Source: Chitinophagaceae bacterium
GTDB taxonomy: Bacteria; Bacteroidota; Bacteroidia; Chitinophagales; Chitinophagaceae
Reading direction: 5' to 3'
Assembly: GCA_016710935.1 (NCBI GenBank)
Contig: JADJTY010000006.1
Span: 1-64,000, forward strand
DNA: 64,000 nt
In this document: positions 20,681 to 28,799 of the stretch, in pieces
How positions within the stretch are numbered: position 1 is the stretch's first letter
How the letters are laid out: every line of letters begins with the position of its first letter
Program-made: the position numbers and the translations under genes
Notes under the pieces: generated by a model
The model's database searches: none
The model's input: only the letters and a program-made list of their open reading frames with translations
Told to the model about the DNA's origin: nothing

Positions 20681-20703
20681 ATGCCCTCTGCAAAAGAGGG
20701 CAT
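20681..20703 (-). terminator. Terminator after the thiolase gene
   Basis: ATGCCCTCT-loop-AGAGGGCAT with a T7 run on the minus strand, immediately after the thiolase stop codon (20707-20709). Confidence 0.85.
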
Positions 20704-20706
20704 TTT

Positions 20707-21885
20707 TTACATGTTTTCTATGATCATGGCTGAAGCACCTCCTCCACCATTACAAATTCCGGCAGCACCATATTTTGCATTGTTCTGTTTTAAAACATGC
20801 AGCAGGGTAACAATTATCCTGGCACCACTGCAACCTAACGGATGGCCCAGTGAAACAGCACCCCCGTTTACATTTACTGTAGCAGGATCCAGTTTCATAC
20901 GCCTGCTGTTTTCAATTCCAACTACAGCAAAAGCTTCATTCAGTTCCCAGTAAGCAATATCTTTCATTTCCAGTCCTGCTTTGTCAACTGCGCGGGGTAC
21001 AGCAAGGGATGGTGTTGTTGTAAACCATTCCGGTGCCTGCTCTGCATCTGCATAGCTCAATATCTTACCAATGGGTTTTAAACCCAGTTCATCCGCTTTT
21101 TCTTTGCTCATTAAAACCAATGCAGCAGCACCATCGTTCATCGTAGAAGCATTGGCCGCAGTTACAGTTCCATCTTTTTGGAAAGCACCTTTCAGCGTTG
21201 CAATCTTATCAAATTTCACATTAAAAGGTTCTTCATCCTTTGCAAATATGACCGGAGCACCGCTGCGTTGTGGTATTTCAACAGGCACAATTTCATCCGC
21301 AAACTTTCCGCCTTCTACAGCTGCCTGGCTGCGTTTATAGCTTTCAATGGCAAAATCATCCTGCTCCTCGCGGCTTATGCCGCAGGTAGATGCACAAAAC
21401 TCAGCAGCATTACCCATGGCTTTGCCATCATAAACATCAGTAAGGCCATCTTTTGCCAGGCCATCAATCAATTGTGTGTTACCGTATTTATTTCCCCAGC
21501 GCATGCTGTCTACATAAAAAGGCACATTGCTCATGCTCTCCATTCCACCGGCAACAACAATATCTGCATCGCCCAGTAAAATACTTTGCGTAGCCTGTGC
21601 AATGGCTTTCATGCCGCTGGCACAAACTTTATTTACGGTAGTACAATTTACTTCGTTGGGTAAGCCGGCAAATTTTGCTGCCTGTCGTGCAGGCGCCTGT
21701 CCCAGGTTTGCCTGTATAACAGACCCCATCAGCACATCATTAACCAATGCCGGGTTAACGCCGGCTTTTTCAAGTGCTCCTTTAATAGCAAATGCACCTA
21801 ATTGTGTGGCAGAAAATCCTTTTAAAGAGCCACCAAAACTTCCCATGGGTGTGCGAACTGCAGAGATGATATAGACTTCTTTCAT
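20707..21885 (-). CDS. Acetyl-CoA C-acyltransferase (thiolase)
   Basis: 392 residues from ATG 21885 (MKEVYIISAVRTPMGSFGG), the usual thiolase start and length; an upstream in-frame ATG would add 28 residues that do not match the family. It catalyses condensation of two acetyl-CoA or the reverse thiolysis. Nucleophile Cys in 'NKVCASGMKA' near residue 90, 'NEAFAVV' motif, and the 'GHPLGCSGAR' motif with His and the second catalytic Cys are present. Acetoacetyl-CoA versus long-chain specificity (AtoB or FadA type) cannot be told; no beta-oxidation gene is adjacent. A -7 element lies at 21907-21914. Confidence 0.92.
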   Translation of the reverse strand: MKEVYIISAVRTPMGSFGGSLKGFSATQLGAFAIKGALEKAGVNPALVNDVLMGSVIQANLGQAPARQAAKFAGLPNEVNCTTVNKVCASGMKAIAQATQSILLGDADIVVAGGMESMSNVPFYVDSMRWGNKYGNTQLIDGLAKDGLTDVYDGKAMGNAAEFCASTCGISREEQDDFAIESYKRSQAAVEGGKFADEIVPVEIPQRSGAPVIFAKDEEPFNVKFDKIATLKGAFQKDGTVTAANASTMNDGAAALVLMSKEKADELGLKPIGKILSYADAEQAPEWFTTTPSLAVPRAVDKAGLEMKDIAYWELNEAFAVVGIENSRRMKLDPATVNVNGGAVSLGHPLGCSGARIIVTLLHVLKQNNAKYGAAGICNGGGGASAMIIENM

Positions 21886-21906
21886 ATAGCTTAATTTTTT
21901 AGACTG

Positions 21907-21914
21907 CAAAGGTA
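21907..21914 (-). promoter_or_regulatory. -7 element (TACCTTTG) for the thiolase gene
   Basis: TACCTTTG on the minus strand, ending 21 bases upstream of ATG 21885. This supports the shorter start. Confidence 0.45.
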
Positions 21915-21946
21915 AGAATTCTGCTTGTAGGTACCATCCACAAAAC

Positions 21947-21992
21947 AAAACAGGCAGATAATAATCCACCTGTTTTGTTATGTGCCTGTTTT
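21947..21992 (-). terminator. Probable terminator after the DUF6515 gene
   Basis: AAAACAGGCA and TGCCTGTTTT pair over 10 bp around a 26-base loop, followed on the minus strand by a T-rich tract. The long loop makes it less certain. Confidence 0.4.
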
Positions 21993-21999
21993 AATTAAT

Positions 22000-22758
22000 T
22001 TACTGTACTGTAGTTACTTCATACCTGATCTTATCCCCCTCAATTACCTCCCTGTAATAAACGCCACCGGGTGTTACAAAATACTTTTGCTGATTGATTA
22101 CCTGAACTTTGCTTTCCAAAGGCAGTTCATCATACCTGTTGCCTAATGTTGGTAATGCTTCGTCGTACACATTCAAATCCTCATCTGCATTTGCATTACC
22201 TGTATCAATAACGCCATCTGTACCCATTACGCGGTAGCTCCGTATGTTATTTTCAGCAAATTCTTCCTGGTAAAAAGTGCCACCAACCTGGTAATATTTT
22301 TCTCCGTCAATTACAGTTACCGTTGCATTTGAAGGAAGCCTGTTAACAGTTGCATGTAAAGGCGGCGCCACAACTTCGTAACTGCTGTTATTATAATTCC
22401 GGTAGTAAATACCATCATTGTAATAATATGGATTTGAGCCTACCTGTATGCGGCTGTACCCAAAGGGCAATGCATTTACCCGTACACCGAACACCGGCCC
22501 AAAATGAACATAAGCCCGGGGCGACCTGTAAACGGGCCGGTAGATTGGCCTGTAGCGGGTAACGGGCATGTAGTATGGACGGTAATTGTTGCGATAATTA
22601 TACCTTGGCCCTACATGTACTGAAACATAGTTTCGGTTATGGTTATAATGTTTGTGCGGTTGATAGCGGTTATTATTTCCCCTGCCACGCTGGGCAAACA
22701 AGCCAACTGAAAGTAATAATGTAAAAAACATTATCACACTGATTTTTATAGTTTTCAT
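22000..22758 (-). CDS. DUF6515 family secreted protein
   Basis: 252 residues with signal peptide (MKTIKISVIMFFTLLLSVGLFAQ). A strongly basic Arg/Asn/Tyr-rich segment follows ('NYRPYYMPVTRYRPIYRPVYRSPR', about 55-80). Two copies of a small module then appear, 'YYNDGIYYRNYNNSSYEVVAPPLHATVNRLP' and the C-terminal 'KYFVTPGGVYYREVIEGDKIRYEVTTVQ', each reading 'V-x-G-x-YYR/QE'. This is the pattern of the DUF6515 family, common in Bacteroidota and of unknown function. Likely periplasmic or outer-membrane associated. Single gene with its own terminator region. Confidence 0.75.
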   Translation of the reverse strand: MKTIKISVIMFFTLLLSVGLFAQRGRGNNNRYQPHKHYNHNRNYVSVHVGPRYNYRNNYRPYYMPVTRYRPIYRPVYRSPRAYVHFGPVFGVRVNALPFGYSRIQVGSNPYYYNDGIYYRNYNNSSYEVVAPPLHATVNRLPSNATVTVIDGEKYYQVGGTFYQEEFAENNIRSYRVMGTDGVIDTGNANADEDLNVYDEALPTLGNRYDELPLESKVQVINQQKYFVTPGGVYYREVIEGDKIRYEVTTVQ

Positions 22759-22860
22759 ACACTGATTTTTATTGATCTAAAATTAAATAAAACTACTGTT
22801 GCCAAATGTTAATGAATAGATTTTAACATTAACAAGGATACTTTCTGCATGATTATAGAA

Positions 22861-22894
22861 CGATTTAAAACCCTGCTGCCAGGGTTTTAAATCG
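22861..22894 (-). terminator. Terminator of the 22911-23303 gene
   Basis: A perfect 15-bp stem (CGATTTAAAACCCTG / CAGGGTTTTAAATCG) with a 4-base loop, just after the stop of the minus-strand gene at 22911. Confidence 0.8.
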
Positions 22895-22910
22895 TTTGTT
22901 GTTTAATTTG

Positions 22911-23303
22911 TTACCATTGTTTTCTGTCTCGCTTTCCAAAATCTCCAAATTTATTTTTCGGACTTCTGAATTTGCCGATCACCCGGGCTATTTCTTCATT
23001 GCGCTGGGCTTCCAGGTTATTGATCAGGCGACTTTTCTGGAACCGACCCATAAATGGTTTGTTCATTACAGACCGTATTCTGAATTCATACTCCCGGTTG
23101 ATCTGGGTTATTTGCATATCCCTTTCTCTTGGGGTGAATACGTAGCCGCCATATCCATTGCCGTGGCGGTCATTGCCTCTGTAATCACGGGAGGCATAAA
23201 CATCATCGTCTTTGCCCCTGTCGCGCTGGCCCTGGGGGCCGTACTGTGCGAATGTTGTACTAAACATGGCCATAGTAACTAAAAGTGTAAAAATTGTTTT
23301 CAT
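22911..23303 (-). CDS. Small secreted basic protein, function unknown
   Basis: 130 residues. Signal peptide MKTIFTLLVTMAMFSTTFA, then a charged Arg/Asp/Gly/Tyr-rich stretch ('GQRDRGKDDDVYASRDYRGND'). A C-terminal helical half follows ('RERDMQITQINREYEFRIRSVMNKP', 'LINNLEAQRNEEIARV'). This C-terminal pattern recurs in small Bacteroidota envelope proteins, but I do not assign a family. Next to the DUF6515 gene on the same strand, but separated from it by a terminator, so transcribed separately. Confidence 0.75.
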   Translation of the reverse strand: MKTIFTLLVTMAMFSTTFAQYGPQGQRDRGKDDDVYASRDYRGNDRHGNGYGGYVFTPRERDMQITQINREYEFRIRSVMNKPFMGRFQKSRLINNLEAQRNEEIARVIGKFRSPKNKFGDFGKRDRKQW

Positions 23304-23474
23304 AATTGTAAAATTTAATTGTTACGAATACCTATTTGACGTAGCATGATACCTGCTGTTTACAAACATTTTGTTAATAGGCATTTAGAAATGATGTTAT
23401 CGCTAACAGAAAAAATTCAGGGAAGTACCAAATAATGTTTTTATCTTAGGTCTTCTTTCACTTTAAAAAAATGT

Positions 23475-23816
23475 ATGAAAAATTTTGCTTCCGTTTTAAT
23501 ATTGATCCTTATAATCGGGTTTGCAGCCTGTTCTAAAAAATCAAATCCGGCTAAAGTAAAATCAATAACCTACTCCGGAGATATTTTACCACTGCTGCAG
23601 GCAAAATGCAGTCCCTGCCACATGCCATCCAAAGGAGGGAATAAAGCAAATTTTGAAAATTATGAAGGAGCTAAAAAGTATGGAGCTGAATTACTGGCAA
23701 GAGTTATTAAAAACCCGACTGACAGGGGTTTTATGCCTAAAATGAATCCAAAATTATCTGAAGATGAGATTGCTTTGATCAGAAAATGGAACGAACAGGG
23801 ATTGCTGGAAAAGTAA
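23475..23816 (+). CDS. Cytochrome c-like heme lipoprotein
   Basis: 113 residues. The lipoprotein signal is MKNFASVLILILIIGFAAC with lipobox Cys at position 19, so it is probably anchored in the periplasm-facing or outer membrane. One heme-attachment motif 'CSPCH' lies near residue 49, and candidate Met ligands are in 'GFMPKMNPKLSEDEIALIRKWNEQG', the usual C-terminal pattern of class I c-type cytochromes. Small electron carrier (inference). Partner oxidoreductase not in the window. Convergent with the permease gene, ending 5 bases from it. Confidence 0.85.
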   Translation: MKNFASVLILILIIGFAACSKKSNPAKVKSITYSGDILPLLQAKCSPCHMPSKGGNKANFENYEGAKKYGAELLARVIKNPTDRGFMPKMNPKLSEDEIALIRKWNEQGLLEK

Positions 23817-23821
23817 AAATA

Positions 23822-24868
23822 TTATAACGCTTTTATACGCGGATCAACCATACGGTACAATACATCAGCAAAAAGATTGATGATGATAAATATGCAGGCA
23901 CTGAGTAAAACAGATCCCATTACAACCGGGTAATCCAGTTTCTCCAGCGCATCCACGGTGATCTTCCCAATTCCTTTCCAGCCAAAAATATATTCAACAA
24001 AAAATGCACCGGCCAGCAATTCAGCAAACCAGCCGGTTATGGCTGTTATTACCGGGTTAAGGGCATTACGTAATGCATGTTTAAAAATGATGGCGTTCCT
24101 ACCCAGGCCTTTTGCATAGGCGGTACGTATGTAATCCTGGTTTAGCACATCCAGCATGGAACTGCGCGTTAATTGTGTAATGATGGCAAGCGGCCTGATA
24201 CCTAATGTAAATGCAGGCAGGATCAGGTTTTTAAGGCTTAAATATTTTTCACCGGTTACTTCATCTATATCAAACCAGCTGCCCGTTAAATTTAAGCCGG
24301 TATAAGCATGCAGTACCACACCAAAAAAATATGCTATAATAATGGCCATAAAAAAAGAAGGGGCAGATATGCCAGCGATACTGGAGAAAACAGCGGTTGT
24401 ATCCATCCAGGTACCTTTTTTTACTGCTGCTGTTACACCCAGTAAAATACCGATGATGGTTGCAAACAACATGGCTGCAAAGGCAAGTATCAGTGTGCCG
24501 GGCAAAGCTTCCATCAGTACCTTCCCTACTTCTTTTTTTGTTTGATAACTTTTGCGGAGGTATGGAATTTTAAAACCAACTTTACTGTTAGCTCCAATAA
24601 ACAATCCTTTAAGCTGTTTCTTTTCAATATCAGCCTTACTGTGAAAACAAACAGGTGAAACATCATTTACATACAAAACAAACTGTTTCCATTTGGGCTG
24701 ATCAAGATAAAGATCGCTGCGGATATTATCCATGGTTTTTTTATCGCCGGTTTGGCCTACGATCATTCGGGCCGGATCGCCAAAACCCTGGAACATAATG
24801 AAGACCAGTACCACTACCCCGAGCAGTACTAAAAGAGAATAAAAAAGTTTTTTTACTAAATAAGTCAA
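23822..24868 (-). CDS. ABC transporter permease, DppB/OppB type
   Basis: 348 residues, about six membrane segments: one at 8-30, then five from about 125 on. The binding-protein-dependent transport signature lies in 'DYIRTAYAKGLGRNAIIFKHALRNALNPVI' (EAA-like loop), and the C-terminus 'VDPRIKAL' is typical of dipeptide/oligopeptide/nickel permease B subunits. The 80-residue periplasmic insert between the first two segments is longer than in enterobacterial DppB but usual in Bacteroidota. No second permease, ATPase or binding protein lies nearby, so the substrate is open. Followed upstream by the BT_3928-type gene on the same strand, 64 bases away. Confidence 0.85.
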   Translation of the reverse strand: MTYLVKKLFYSLLVLLGVVVLVFIMFQGFGDPARMIVGQTGDKKTMDNIRSDLYLDQPKWKQFVLYVNDVSPVCFHSKADIEKKQLKGLFIGANSKVGFKIPYLRKSYQTKKEVGKVLMEALPGTLILAFAAMLFATIIGILLGVTAAVKKGTWMDTTAVFSSIAGISAPSFFMAIIIAYFFGVVLHAYTGLNLTGSWFDIDEVTGEKYLSLKNLILPAFTLGIRPLAIITQLTRSSMLDVLNQDYIRTAYAKGLGRNAIIFKHALRNALNPVITAITGWFAELLAGAFFVEYIFGWKGIGKITVDALEKLDYPVVMGSVLLSACIFIIINLFADVLYRMVDPRIKAL

Positions 24869-24932
24869 ATCTTTATATCAAATAATTAATGTCGGATTTA
24901 TTCTATGCAGCTAAGACTTTTCAGCCTGTTAT

Positions 24933-26033
24933 TTACTTCATTATTTTTTCTGCGTTATAACCACCCCATTTGTTTTTTACAACCGGACCATTCATTAAAT
25001 ATAAAGTAATATTGTTACGGGCAGCTGTTTTTAATGCAGTAGCATCGCAGCTTAAAATGGTTAATCCGTTTACAGCAATCATTTCTTTTGCAGCTTTAGG
25101 ATCGGGCGTTACCAGGTACAATGGTATTTTGGTGGCAGCATAAAACTTTTTAAAATCAGCATGCCATGTATCGTCTTTTTTAAAATCTTTTGCAAACAAC
25201 AGGTAATATTCACCCGACTGGTTCAGCAAGGCTTCGGTGGTATCATTTTCGTTTTCTGTTTTTAAAACAAAATCATTGATCAGCGGTATATTATTTTTCC
25301 CTTTTTCAATCAATACCTGCTTTCTTTCTACAAACTCCCAGGTACTGTCTGGCAAGGCACTAACTGTAAACTCTTTACTTTCTCCATTCTTTTTATAAAC
25401 AAACTTATAATCAAATTTATCGGGCACGGCATCTTTTGGCATTTTACGTAGTTCCAGTATATTGTTACCGGCTTTAAATGGCAGACAATCTTTTACCGGG
25501 AGGTGCTTTAAAACGTACCACTGCAAACCCAGTATTCCAAAAAGCGAGATCAAAAACAAAACGGTGTTCACTGTATTCGAAAAAACGGGTTTGATGTATT
25601 TTCTTCCAAACAAAATAAGCAGCACCAATACCATCAGTACAATATCTTTTGTAAAGGTTTGAATGGGTGTAAGCGGGATACAATCGCCAAAACAGCCGCA
25701 GGCACGGATCTTGCCGCTAAATAAAACATAGCTGGTAAGGAATGTAAACAACAGCATCAGCAAAAGCAGCAACCACGAAACCAGCTTCGTTCTCCATCCC
25801 AGCAATAAAGCAACGCCCAAAACAACTTCCAGCGTGATCATGACCAGCGAAAACATCAGTGCCTGTTCATTTAACCAGAGCATCATGCCTGTCATTATTC
25901 CTTCGGAAGCCCATACCTCAAAAAACTCCTGCATTTTATAGGCAAGCCCCAACGGGTCGATGGCTTTAACCAGGCCCGAAAAAATAAAGAGAACGCCCAC
26001 TAAAATCCTTGCCATGTTTACTAACTGTTTCAT
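24933..26033 (-). CDS. BT_3928-type DoxX-domain membrane protein
   Basis: 366 residues. The N-terminal half is a DoxX-like four-helix membrane domain (MARILVGVLFIFSGLVKAIDPLGLAYK, with helices to about 150) carrying the Cys-rich motif 'ACGCFGDCIPL' near residue 112. A soluble C-terminal half from about 185 looks like a degenerate thioredoxin-like domain ('YYLLFAKDFKKDDTWHADFKKFYAATKI'). This architecture corresponds to the BT_3928 family of Bacteroidota, often near folate or triosephosphate isomerase genes; here a DUF1599 gene and folP are next to it. Function not established; a redox role is suggested by the Cys motif (inference). Confidence 0.85.
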   Translation of the reverse strand: MKQLVNMARILVGVLFIFSGLVKAIDPLGLAYKMQEFFEVWASEGIMTGMMLWLNEQALMFSLVMITLEVVLGVALLLGWRTKLVSWLLLLLMLLFTFLTSYVLFSGKIRACGCFGDCIPLTPIQTFTKDIVLMVLVLLILFGRKYIKPVFSNTVNTVLFLISLFGILGLQWYVLKHLPVKDCLPFKAGNNILELRKMPKDAVPDKFDYKFVYKKNGESKEFTVSALPDSTWEFVERKQVLIEKGKNNIPLINDFVLKTENENDTTEALLNQSGEYYLLFAKDFKKDDTWHADFKKFYAATKIPLYLVTPDPKAAKEMIAVNGLTILSCDATALKTAARNNITLYLMNGPVVKNKWGGYNAEKIMK

Positions 26034-26092
26034 TAGATATTTTTTAACTGTTAATGATTGTACGATTCAGGCAGCCTGTTGCGTCCCGACTC

Positions 26093-26641
26093 TTATCCGT
26101 TGTGTACTTCTTCATCAATTAATATCAACCCAAATACTGCATAATTAATGATGTCGTAAAAATTGGCATCAATGCCTTCGCTGATGATTGTTTTGCCTTT
26201 ATTGATCAATATCTGCTTGATGCGTAAGATCTTTGCCAGGATCAGGTCTACAAAACTTTCCTGGCTCATTTCACGCCAGGCTTCGCCGTAATCATGGTTC
26301 TTATCCAGCATCAGTTTTTTTGCTGTGATAACTTTTTCGGAGTATAATTTTTCTACCGTTTCATAATCCAGGTCTTCCAGTTCATCGTCCTTAATATCCA
26401 GTTGTATCAAACCAATAATGCCGTAATTCAGTATGCCTTTAAATTCGCTGATAACATCATCGCCAATTTTTTGCGTGCCGGCTTCCTGGATGGTACGGAT
26501 GCGTTTTGCTTTGATATAGATCTGGTCGGCTACAGAAATGGTTCTGTACACCCGCCAGGAAGTACCGTAATCTTTGGTCTTTTGCAGAAAGATCGTTTTG
26601 CATCCTTCCACGGCATGGTCGTATTGCTGGTTCGTATTCAT
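26093..26641 (-). CDS. DUF1599 protein with two copies of the domain
   Basis: 182 residues from ATG 26641. The same module occurs twice: 'KTKDYGTSWRVYRTISVADQIYIKAKRIRTIQE' near 20 and 'KNHDYGEAWREMSQESFVDLILAKILRIKQI' near 110, each followed by 'YGIIGLIQLD' / 'YAVFGLILIDE'. This is the DUF1599 (nucleotide-modification-associated domain 1) pattern. The in-frame ATG at 26665 was rejected because it abuts a palindromic repeat and family proteins start at about MNTNQQYD. Divergent from folP; in Bacteroidota the DUF1599-folP-BT_3928 neighbourhood recurs (family knowledge). Biochemical role unproven. Confidence 0.85.
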   Translation of the reverse strand: MNTNQQYDHAVEGCKTIFLQKTKDYGTSWRVYRTISVADQIYIKAKRIRTIQEAGTQKIGDDVISEFKGILNYGIIGLIQLDIKDDELEDLDYETVEKLYSEKVITAKKLMLDKNHDYGEAWREMSQESFVDLILAKILRIKQILINKGKTIISEGIDANFYDIINYAVFGLILIDEEVHNG

Positions 26642-26664
26642 GTTTCTTATATTCATTTTGGTCA

Positions 26665-26829
26665 TCCCGAATCCCGATAGCTTTCGGGACAGGGCGGCTA
26701 TGAAACCTGACTGCTGTCAGCAGGTTCGCCAAAAAATGTTGAAATATTATCAACAGTTGTTATGGCAAATTTCATTTTTCAATGTGCAATTGTAACTTGT
26801 GCTATATTATCCTGCCTGTCGGCAGGCAG
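26665..26829. repeat. Three different palindromic repeats between the DUF1599 gene and folP
   Basis: TCCCGATAGCTTTCGGGA (26672-26689), CCTGACTGCTGTCAGCAGG (about 26706-26724) and CCTGCCTGTCGGCAGGCAG (26811-26829) are three unrelated imperfect palindromes in a 165-bp divergent gap. They are of kinds known as scattered intergenic repeats in Bacteroidota. Confidence 0.7.
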
Positions 26830-26855
26830 CCTCAAAAATAATTGAAAAAGATTTG

Positions 26856-27689
26856 ATGAACAGCATAAACTGCAAAGGAAAACTTTTAAACCTGGATGAA
26901 CCCGTGGTGATGGGCATTATCAATGCTACGCCGGATTCGTTTTATGAAGGCCACTTAAAATTGGATATTGATGGGATCACTGCATTGGCAGGTAAAATGA
27001 TTCAGGATGGTGCCGCCATTTTAGATATTGGTGGTTTAAGTACAAGGCCTGGAAGCAACCCGGTTTCTGTTCAGGAAGAAACAGACAGGGTTTTGCCGGT
27101 ACTGGAGGCCATATACCAGGTTTATCCAGAAATTATTTTATCTATTGATTCGTATAACAGCCAGGTAGCAAAAGCTGCAATAGCTGCAGGTGCTTCTATG
27201 ATCAATGATATCAGTGGCGGCAATTTAGATAAGGATATGATTGGCACAGCAGCAGCTTTGCAGGTACCGTACATTTGTATGCACATGCAGGGCACACCGG
27301 CAACCATGCAACAGGCGCCGGTTTACAGTGATGTTGTAAAAGAAGTGCTGGATTTTTTTATATCAAAAACTGATGCCTGCCATAAAGCTGGTATACAAGA
27401 TGTGATCATTGACCCGGGATTTGGATTTGGCAAAACCATTGAACATAATTTTCAGCTGCTGAAAGCTCTTGGTGTTTTATCCATTACAAACAAACCCATC
27501 CTTGCCGGCTTATCCAGGAAAGGCACCATTTACAAAACCCTCGGTGTTACCGCAGCGGATGCTTTAAACGGCACCACCGTTTTAAATACGATTGCCTTGT
27601 TAAATGGCGCATCCATATTAAGGGTGCATGATGTAAAGGAAGCAAGTGAAGCCATTCAACTTTTCAGCCGGTACAAAAAAGCGCCCTGA
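26856..27689 (+). CDS. folP: Dihydropteroate synthase
   Basis: 277 residues from ATG 26856. It joins p-aminobenzoate to 6-hydroxymethyl-dihydropterin diphosphate in folate synthesis and is the target of sulfonamides. Signature motifs: 'VMGIINATPDSFYEG', 'GAAILDIGGLSTRPGS', 'SIDSYNSQVAKAAI', 'MINDISGG', 'DPGFGFGKTIEHNFQLL', 'LAGLSRKGTI' and the C-terminal 'ILRVHDVKEA'. The further upstream ATG at 26799 was rejected because the added residues are encoded by a palindromic repeat. A terminator overlaps the stop codon. Divergent DUF1599 gene upstream. Confidence 0.95.
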   Translation: MNSINCKGKLLNLDEPVVMGIINATPDSFYEGHLKLDIDGITALAGKMIQDGAAILDIGGLSTRPGSNPVSVQEETDRVLPVLEAIYQVYPEIILSIDSYNSQVAKAAIAAGASMINDISGGNLDKDMIGTAAALQVPYICMHMQGTPATMQQAPVYSDVVKEVLDFFISKTDACHKAGIQDVIIDPGFGFGKTIEHNFQLLKALGVLSITNKPILAGLSRKGTIYKTLGVTAADALNGTTVLNTIALLNGASILRVHDVKEASEAIQLFSRYKKAP

Positions 27690-27705
27690 AATAATCCAGG
27701 ACGCT
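27680..27705 (+). terminator. Terminator after folP
   Basis: AGCGCCCTG / CAGGACGCT pairs over 9 bp with one mismatch and an 8-base loop, then TTACTTTTAT. The stem begins inside the last folP codons. Confidence 0.6.
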
Positions 27706-27729
27706 TACTTTTATAATCAATAGGTTAAT

Positions 27730-28776
27730 TTAATTACCGGGATCTTTTGGAGCCGGAGGAGCCTGTTGATTCTGGCTTTCCTGCATTTTCTTCATCATCT
27801 CTTCCTGCATGGCTTTTTGTTTTGCAGCATAAGCAGCTTCATTGGTTACATCAATTACATCCATATCAAAAATTAAGTTTTCTCCTGGCTTAATTTTTTC
27901 GCCATTGCCGGCAGCGCCGTAACCCAGTGTTGCAGGAATGTAAACGGTAGCTTTACTTCCTTTCTTAAGTTGCATTAATGCATCTGTCCAGCCTAAGATA
28001 ATACCACCAAATTCACCCAGGTTAACATCAAGCGGTTGTACATGCATAAATTTAGGATCAATGTTAGAATCAAATACTTTGCCGCTGTCTAAAGTACGGC
28101 CGGTATAATTTACGATGGCAACATCCTTACTGGTTAATTTTTCCCCGGTTCCTTCAGTTGTAATGGCAACATAAGTGCCCCATTTGGTTTTGGTTGCCTT
28201 TATATTATTTTTTGTAAGAAAAGCTTCAATAGCTTTACTTTCTGTATCCAGATCTGCTTTTTTATTAGCAAGCTCTTTTTCTATTTCTTCCAGCTGCTTT
28301 TTGTATATTCTTGGTTTAGCCAAAAGGGTTTCTGCCTGGTTGGCACTGTCGGCCTGTTCTTTTGTTTCAAAAATATTAACCATGCTTACGTGTGTGTACA
28401 GGTACTTCCCTTTCTTCATAAAGGGAGGCATTGGGTTTTTAGGGTCATTAAAAACCGTATCAGTAAGCAGTCTGATAACGAGGCTGTCGCCTTTCTTCAT
28501 CTGCTTCAGAATTTTAAAATAAGCCAAAGGGGTACTTACTGAATCCAGTAACTGAATACGTGACATGTAATCACGGGTATCCATCAACACGGTATCTTTA
28601 GTACCTGCATATACCTGCTTGATATGTATCTGCATAAAGTTACCGTAGCCAATTGCTTTTCCGCTGCCCGTTGAGATGATCTTGTATTCAAGCCCTTTGT
28701 CGCCCTTTTTAAAAGAACCTGTACAAGCTGATAGTGCCAGCATGCAAATTGCCGACAAATAAATAAATTGTTTCAT
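27730..28776 (-). CDS. FKBP-type peptidyl-prolyl isomerase lipoprotein
   Basis: 348 residues. Lipoprotein signal MKQFIYLSAICMLALSAC with Cys at 18. A degenerate FKBP-like half lies at about 25-140 ('MQIHIKQVYAGTKDTVLMDTRD', 'MKKGDSLVIRL'), then a coiled linker ('YKKQLEEIEKELANKKADLD'). A fuller FKBP domain follows near 215-315: 'VAIVNYTGRTLDSGKVFDSN', 'GWTDALMQLKKGSKATVYIPATLGYGAAG', 'GENLIFDMDVIDV'. A Met/Gln-rich tail ends in 'APPAPKDPGN'. It catalyses proline isomerisation during envelope protein folding (family). Same strand as nrnA, 23 bases away, so probably one operon. Confidence 0.9.
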   Translation of the reverse strand: MKQFIYLSAICMLALSACTGSFKKGDKGLEYKIISTGSGKAIGYGNFMQIHIKQVYAGTKDTVLMDTRDYMSRIQLLDSVSTPLAYFKILKQMKKGDSLVIRLLTDTVFNDPKNPMPPFMKKGKYLYTHVSMVNIFETKEQADSANQAETLLAKPRIYKKQLEEIEKELANKKADLDTESKAIEAFLTKNNIKATKTKWGTYVAITTEGTGEKLTSKDVAIVNYTGRTLDSGKVFDSNIDPKFMHVQPLDVNLGEFGGIILGWTDALMQLKKGSKATVYIPATLGYGAAGNGEKIKPGENLIFDMDVIDVTNEAAYAAKQKAMQEEMMKKMQESQNQQAPPAPKDPGN

Positions 28777-28799
28777 TGTGTGTATTTTGTTTTTAGTTT

